Origin: Candidatus Peregrinibacteria bacterium CG11_big_fil_rev_8_21_14_0_20_49_14
GTDB lineage: Bacteria > Patescibacteriota > Gracilibacteria > Peribacterales > Peribacteraceae
Direction of reading: 5' to 3'
Assembly: GCA_002787035.1 (NCBI GenBank)
Contig: PCVP01000016.1
Span: forward strand, 17,425 to 81,424
Length of the DNA: 64,000 bases
Of this stretch, positions 60,737 through 64,000 are shown one piece after another (position 1 is the first letter of the stretch; every line of letters starts with the position of its first letter). The translations under genes were made by a program, and so were the position numbers. Below the pieces are notes generated by a model. It was not told the DNA's origin, ran no database searches, and saw only the letters and a program-made list of their open reading frames with translations.

Positions 60737-61120
60737 ATGGCTGATAACTCCAAAAAAGACGGCTCTACCCCCGTGGCATTGTCACCGGCTCTCGAGCGTA
60801 TGCTGCCCTCCGGCACTGAAATATACGACGCACTTATGAGCGCCATAGAGCCCGAGCTACTCAGCGCCAACTTGCCGAGTTTGGAGGAAAAGTATGCCAA
60901 TGAAACACTGCGGCAGAAGAAGGAAAGAGAGATGCGGTACCAGAAAGCTTTTGCCGCATACGACAAAGCATACAAGGGGTGGATCGCAGACCTCAGTTCT
61001 GCAGTAGAGGCAAAAAGGAGAGATGCATACGAGGTGGCGGAAGAAGAAACCAAACATAAAGACGAAGCACTTCTGGGCGACATTGAGTCGCAATTTAACT
61101 CTGCAAATTTCTCCTCTTAA
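60737..61120 (+). CDS. Small coiled-coil protein (unknown function)
   Basis: 127 residues, hydrophilic and mostly helical, with a charged coiled-coil-like part in 'LRQKKEREMRYQKAFAAYDK' and 'AVEAKRRDAYEVAEEETKHK'. A 'LPSLEEKYANETL' motif precedes it. There is no signal peptide. It has its own TATAAT and is followed after 3 nt by the giant repeat protein, so it is probably a partner of that protein. No family is recognised; the length and composition are those of a helper or chaperone-like protein, which is speculation. Confidence 0.6.
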   Translation: MADNSKKDGSTPVALSPALERMLPSGTEIYDALMSAIEPELLSANLPSLEEKYANETLRQKKEREMRYQKAFAAYDKAYKGWIADLSSAVEAKRRDAYEVAEEETKHKDEALLGDIESQFNSANFSS

Positions 61121-61123
61121 GTT

Positions 61124-64000
61124 ATGCACAAGTTCAATTTATTCTCATTTTTACCCACAGCGGAAAGGCGTCTGATTTTTGATCAGCAAGGACCTTCGGA
61201 GCAGCCCAGTGTGCCACGAAGCATCGAGGACGCCGTAAGTTCCGAGGAAATACAGAATCTTTTGGATAATCCCGAAGCGCTTCGTGTAGCTTCCGAACTG
61301 AGGAGTGAATCTGCGAGTGGAGAAAGCAGAGCGCAGGTTGCGAGACTGTCATCTAGCACCGATGTCCGCATTTCTGTGGAACCCGGGGACGCAGTCGATA
61401 CCGTATTGCAACGCGGAAGAAGGGCACAGGTGGGGTCAGGAGATCCGGGATTAGAAGCAACAGATTCAGAAAATACAGTTGCAACATTGAGTGCCAGCGA
61501 TGTAGAAAGCATGCGCGAAAAAGGCCTCCTGAATGAAGATCCGGTTATTTCAGATCGTTTTATAGGCCAAGGACTTGAGGTAAGCCCCGAGGAGCAGACA
61601 TTTCTGTTGCAGGTGGAGACCGAGTATCGCAACGCGTTTAACAGGGCTTCACGCCAGCCGAATTTCAATCTCGAACAATTTAAGCAGGAGCAGATTGCAC
61701 TGTTGAGTGCTCGCGTATCCTCTCGTACGAAGTTCCAGTTGAACCCCGGTATCCCCGGATCATTCGGACTCGGATTGCATACCGAAGAAGCGCCATACAA
61801 ACAGCCGACACCCGAACAGGTTCGTGTGCTTCGGGGCATGGAACAGCGATACAACCAGGCACTGCAGGCAGCCCTGAGGCAAAACGGAGGTCGTCGCCTG
61901 CCTCCTCAGCAGCTTATTCAGCTGAAACAACAGCAGATTGCACGGTTTAACCAGGAGCTGGCACAGACGGATATTTCGGTTCGTTTGCATATGGGTATAC
62001 CGGAAAGTTACTCATTCGGAGTGGACTGGGCCGGTGCGGATGCACAGGTTCCACCCTCTCAACTTGCTCTTGTGGGAAACACAGAGGGCCCTGCAGGACT
62101 TGGCTCCCAGTTGGAACTCGATCCGCAGGCACGGGAAATGGCTGAGAAGATCATGAAAATTATCGAAGCAATTCTCCAAGCAATTCTGGATTTCATAGAA
62201 GGAAATGAGGGTGGAAAAGACTCAAAAACAGAAGCGCCTTCGGAAGACCTTCAGGCTGAAATAGATCGCGAGCTTGCTGCTCCCGGTATGACCAAAGAAA
62301 AACTTCGTGAACAAACAGCTTCCGAATTGGCAGAGAGCCGTAAGGAGGCAAAAGATCTCCGTGGAGACATCACTACCGCGGAGACCGCATTGGGAGATCT
62401 TACTACGAAGGAAAGTGACCTTCAAAAGGCCATAGATAATCCGGAAGAGGGTGCGAATGTCGAAGACCTTAAGACACAGCTTGCGGATGTACGGGGGCAA
62501 AAAACAGAATTGGAAGCGCGTCTGAGTTCCATGCGCGCTCGTCTTAAGGAGTTGGAAGATACTATTATTCCTCGTCTCGAACAAAAACTCGCTCTCCTTG
62601 GCGGAGATGCCGAGAGCGGAAACGAGGACGGACCGCAGCTCACAGAAGAACAAAGAGAGGCTGTTAATGCGAAGGTTCAAGAACTTTTGGATCAACTGGA
62701 TCCTGCCATACGAGATGTGCTCGGAGAGTTTAGAGTTGGTCTTACGCAGCAGGGAGAACCTGCACTCTTCCCAACAAGTGACGGTATACTTCGCGATATA
62801 GCAGGAGAGAAGGGGTTCATTACCATCGCAGAGCTTTCAGATCCCGGTTTCATAGACAGAGTGGCAATTGCCATAGATGCGGCACTCAGTGGTATTGAGT
62901 CAGGAAGCGACACTCAGGGGGAAGATTCTACGAATCAGGAACCGAATGAGAGCAACGGACCAAGTGGAACGCCGGAAAATCTGGGAGACAGCATACGCCA
63001 AGCGCAAAACAGCCTGAAAGACTATGTGCAGCACACCGAAGACTTCGTACAGCGTCGAGTAGTTATGTACCGCGCACATGTGCAGGGTACGCAGGCTGAA
63101 ATAGATGATTTAAGCTACTTGAATCCGTTCAATATTCCTGTGCGCAACGCTCTGAAGAAGCAGTTGGCACAAGAGCAGCGTGCCCTGGATGAAGCAATTA
63201 CCGCACTCTCTCAAATAGATGTTGTCCGCAATCAGGTACAAGCAAAAATCGATGAATCGAATGACACATCCAAAACAGGAGAAGAAAGAATTCAGGCTCT
63301 GAAAGACGGAAGGCAGGCGGTGGAGGGTCTTCGCGGGCTCATTCAGGATGTGAATTACGCGCAAATAAATACGGAGCTTGCAATCATAGACGATCAACTT
63401 GGCATGGCAGAGACCATTCTTAACGCGCCCGCGGAGGCTATAGGCTCGATTGTCGACTATATCGGTACGATACCGGATGCAGCGTCTGAAATTTGGAATC
63501 AGGATATTCTTCCTGCTTGGAATAACACTATTGTGCCGGGACTGAACGACCTTGCGGACTGGGGGGCAGAACAATGGGACGCTGCGGGAGTGGCACTGAA
63601 GGAAATCAGTGACGGTTTCGCCATTCTCAACCAAGGTACAGCCTCGGAATTCGGCGCAGGATACAAAGAGCAGTTCCTCGCCATGTACGGCGAAGGAATG
63701 CAACAGCTCGAGGGTGTTCTTACCGATGCGGGTGTGAACCCGACAGACATTGCCGCATTTAAGCAGGTGGTGGAAAACTCCTTCGATTCGGGAATTGATC
63801 TCGCGCAGGATATTCAGGATCGTGGCATTGCCGTTGTGGCCCAGGAGGCATGGGACGGTATTTCTCAGGAAGCCGTGGTCGCATGGAATGAGAACATACA
63901 GCCCACACTCGACAACATCGGAGATTGGACTGATGTACAGCTTGCCCAGTTGAATCAGGCAATGGGAGAAATCAGTGACGGTTTCGCCATTCTCAACCAA
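61124..64000 (+). CDS. Giant repeat protein (3' truncated by window end)
   Basis: An open frame of 959 codons from ATG 61124 to the window edge; the ORF track misses it because no stop is reached. It starts 'MHKFNLFSFLPTAERRLIFD' and is Gln/Glu/Ala-rich and mostly helical, with a long coiled-coil ('ELAESRKEAKDLRGDITTAE', 'QLADVRGQKTELEARLSSMR', about residues 390-490). No signal peptide is obvious. From about residue 786 a repeat region begins with Trp-containing units; 'EISDGFAILNQ' occurs twice, 122 residues apart, with 33 identical nucleotides (63602-63634 and 63968-64000). More copies probably follow. Function unknown; a very large cytoplasmic or exported structural protein is plausible. 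Confidence 0.75.
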   Translation, partial: MHKFNLFSFLPTAERRLIFDQQGPSEQPSVPRSIEDAVSSEEIQNLLDNPEALRVASELRSESASGESRAQVARLSSSTDVRISVEPGDAVDTVLQRGRRAQVGSGDPGLEATDSENTVATLSASDVESMREKGLLNEDPVISDRFIGQGLEVSPEEQTFLLQVETEYRNAFNRASRQPNFNLEQFKQEQIALLSARVSSRTKFQLNPGIPGSFGLGLHTEEAPYKQPTPEQVRVLRGMEQRYNQALQAALRQNGGRRLPPQQLIQLKQQQIARFNQELAQTDISVRLHMGIPESYSFGVDWAGADAQVPPSQLALVGNTEGPAGLGSQLELDPQAREMAEKIMKIIEAILQAILDFIEGNEGGKDSKTEAPSEDLQAEIDRELAAPGMTKEKLREQTASELAESRKEAKDLRGDITTAETALGDLTTKESDLQKAIDNPEEGANVEDLKTQLADVRGQKTELEARLSSMRARLKELEDTIIPRLEQKLALLGGDAESGNEDGPQLTEEQREAVNAKVQELLDQLDPAIRDVLGEFRVGLTQQGEPALFPTSDGILRDIAGEKGFITIAELSDPGFIDRVAIAIDAALSGIESGSDTQGEDSTNQEPNESNGPSGTPENLGDSIRQAQNSLKDYVQHTEDFVQRRVVMYRAHVQGTQAEIDDLSYLNPFNIPVRNALKKQLAQEQRALDEAITALSQIDVVRNQVQAKIDESNDTSKTGEERIQALKDGRQAVEGLRGLIQDVNYAQINTELAIIDDQLGMAETILNAPAEAIGSIVDYIGTIPDAASEIWNQDILPAWNNTIVPGLNDLADWGAEQWDAAGVALKEISDGFAILNQGTASEFGAGYKEQFLAMYGEGMQQLEGVLTDAGVNPTDIAAFKQVVENSFDSGIDLAQDIQDRGIAVVAQEAWDGISQEAVVAWNENIQPTLDNIGDWTDVQLAQLNQAMGEISDGFAILNQ
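63602..64000 (+). repeat. 366-nt direct repeat in the giant protein gene
   Basis: The 33-nt string beginning GAAATCAGTGACGGTTTC is identical at 63602 and 63968. The spacing of 366 nt equals 122 codons. The second copy is cut by the window end. Confidence 0.8.

Noticed and set aside
63110-64000. Minus-strand ORF of 296 aa
   Set aside because: It is the shadow of the giant plus-strand protein. Its internal repeats mirror the 33-nt repeat of that gene.
1-64000. Alternative genetic code (UGA = Gly, as in Gracilibacteria)
   Set aside because: Genes such as rnj, pyrB and the ComEC-like gene end naturally at TGA, often in ATGA overlaps with the next start, and conserved proteins are full length.

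Overview
This window looks like bacterial chromosome from a Candidate Phyla Radiation (Patescibacteria) lineage, with a Peregrinibacteria/Peribacter-like flavour. That placement is inferred from gene content, not from a phylogeny. The signs are: a type IV pilus locus full of unusual prepilin-like proteins, large uncharacterised surface and repeat proteins, an S-layer-homology protein, a DUF1704 (MATCAP-like) metallopeptidase, and tight gene spacing with 1-11 nt gaps or 4-nt overlaps. TGA ends genes such as rnj cleanly, so the UGA=Gly recoding of Gracilibacteria/Absconditabacteria is not in use. Nothing here is an insertion sequence, prophage or CRISPR array.

Layout. 1-10 kb: the 3' end of a ComM/YifB gene, a transglutaminase-like gene, pyrF, an SLH protein, a MarR regulator, a membrane methyltransferase, tRNA-Arg(CCU), an MBL-like protein, a permease fused to VCBS/ASPIC repeats, and murA. 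10-18 kb: divergent lspA and nusA, an exonuclease fused to a degenerate DinG helicase, two small membrane proteins, an initiating sugar-phosphate transferase and a secreted surface protein. 18.2-21 kb: tRNA-Thr(UGU), the RNase P RNA (rnpB) and a Cache-PAS histidine kinase. 21-31.7 kb, on the minus strand: the pilus locus (response regulator, pilB, pilC, a giant repeat prepilin, a prepilin fused to a beta-propeller, two pseudopilins and two near-duplicate pilins). 31.9-43 kb: purH, a polytopic His-rich membrane protein, recR, smpB, a structured small RNA with its own promoter and terminator, pilD, a surface-anchored acidic Trp-rich protein, a RibL-like cytidylyltransferase, a PP2C-like membrane protein, RNase J and a HAD phosphatase. 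42.5-48.3 kb, minus strand: an apparent five-gene operon pyrB-pyrC-DUF1704-ATP-grasp-M20. 48.4-53.5 kb: a flippase, an Fn3 surface protein, a ComEC-like hydrolase and a GlmU-like sugar nucleotidyltransferase. 53.5-53.9 kb: a DnaA-box cluster with an AT-rich flank just before dnaN, which is the best candidate for oriC. 55-64 kb: mfd, a five-fold repeat protein, a small membrane protein, a coiled-coil protein and a giant repeat protein cut by the window end.

How the parts fit. Four de novo nucleotide genes (pyrF, pyrB, pyrC, purH) show real pyrimidine and purine capacity, more than many CPR genomes have. The pilus genes together with pilD and the two-component proteins form a surface appendage system whose minor pilins carry large adhesive or calcium-binding domains. 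The flippase, sugar transferase and GlmU-like enzyme belong to envelope glycan synthesis. The most interesting unexplained items are the ATP-grasp/MATCAP/M20 module, the structured RNA beside smpB, the permease-ASPIC fusion, the nuclease joined to a helicase without a Walker A motif, and the five-copy 124-residue repeat protein.
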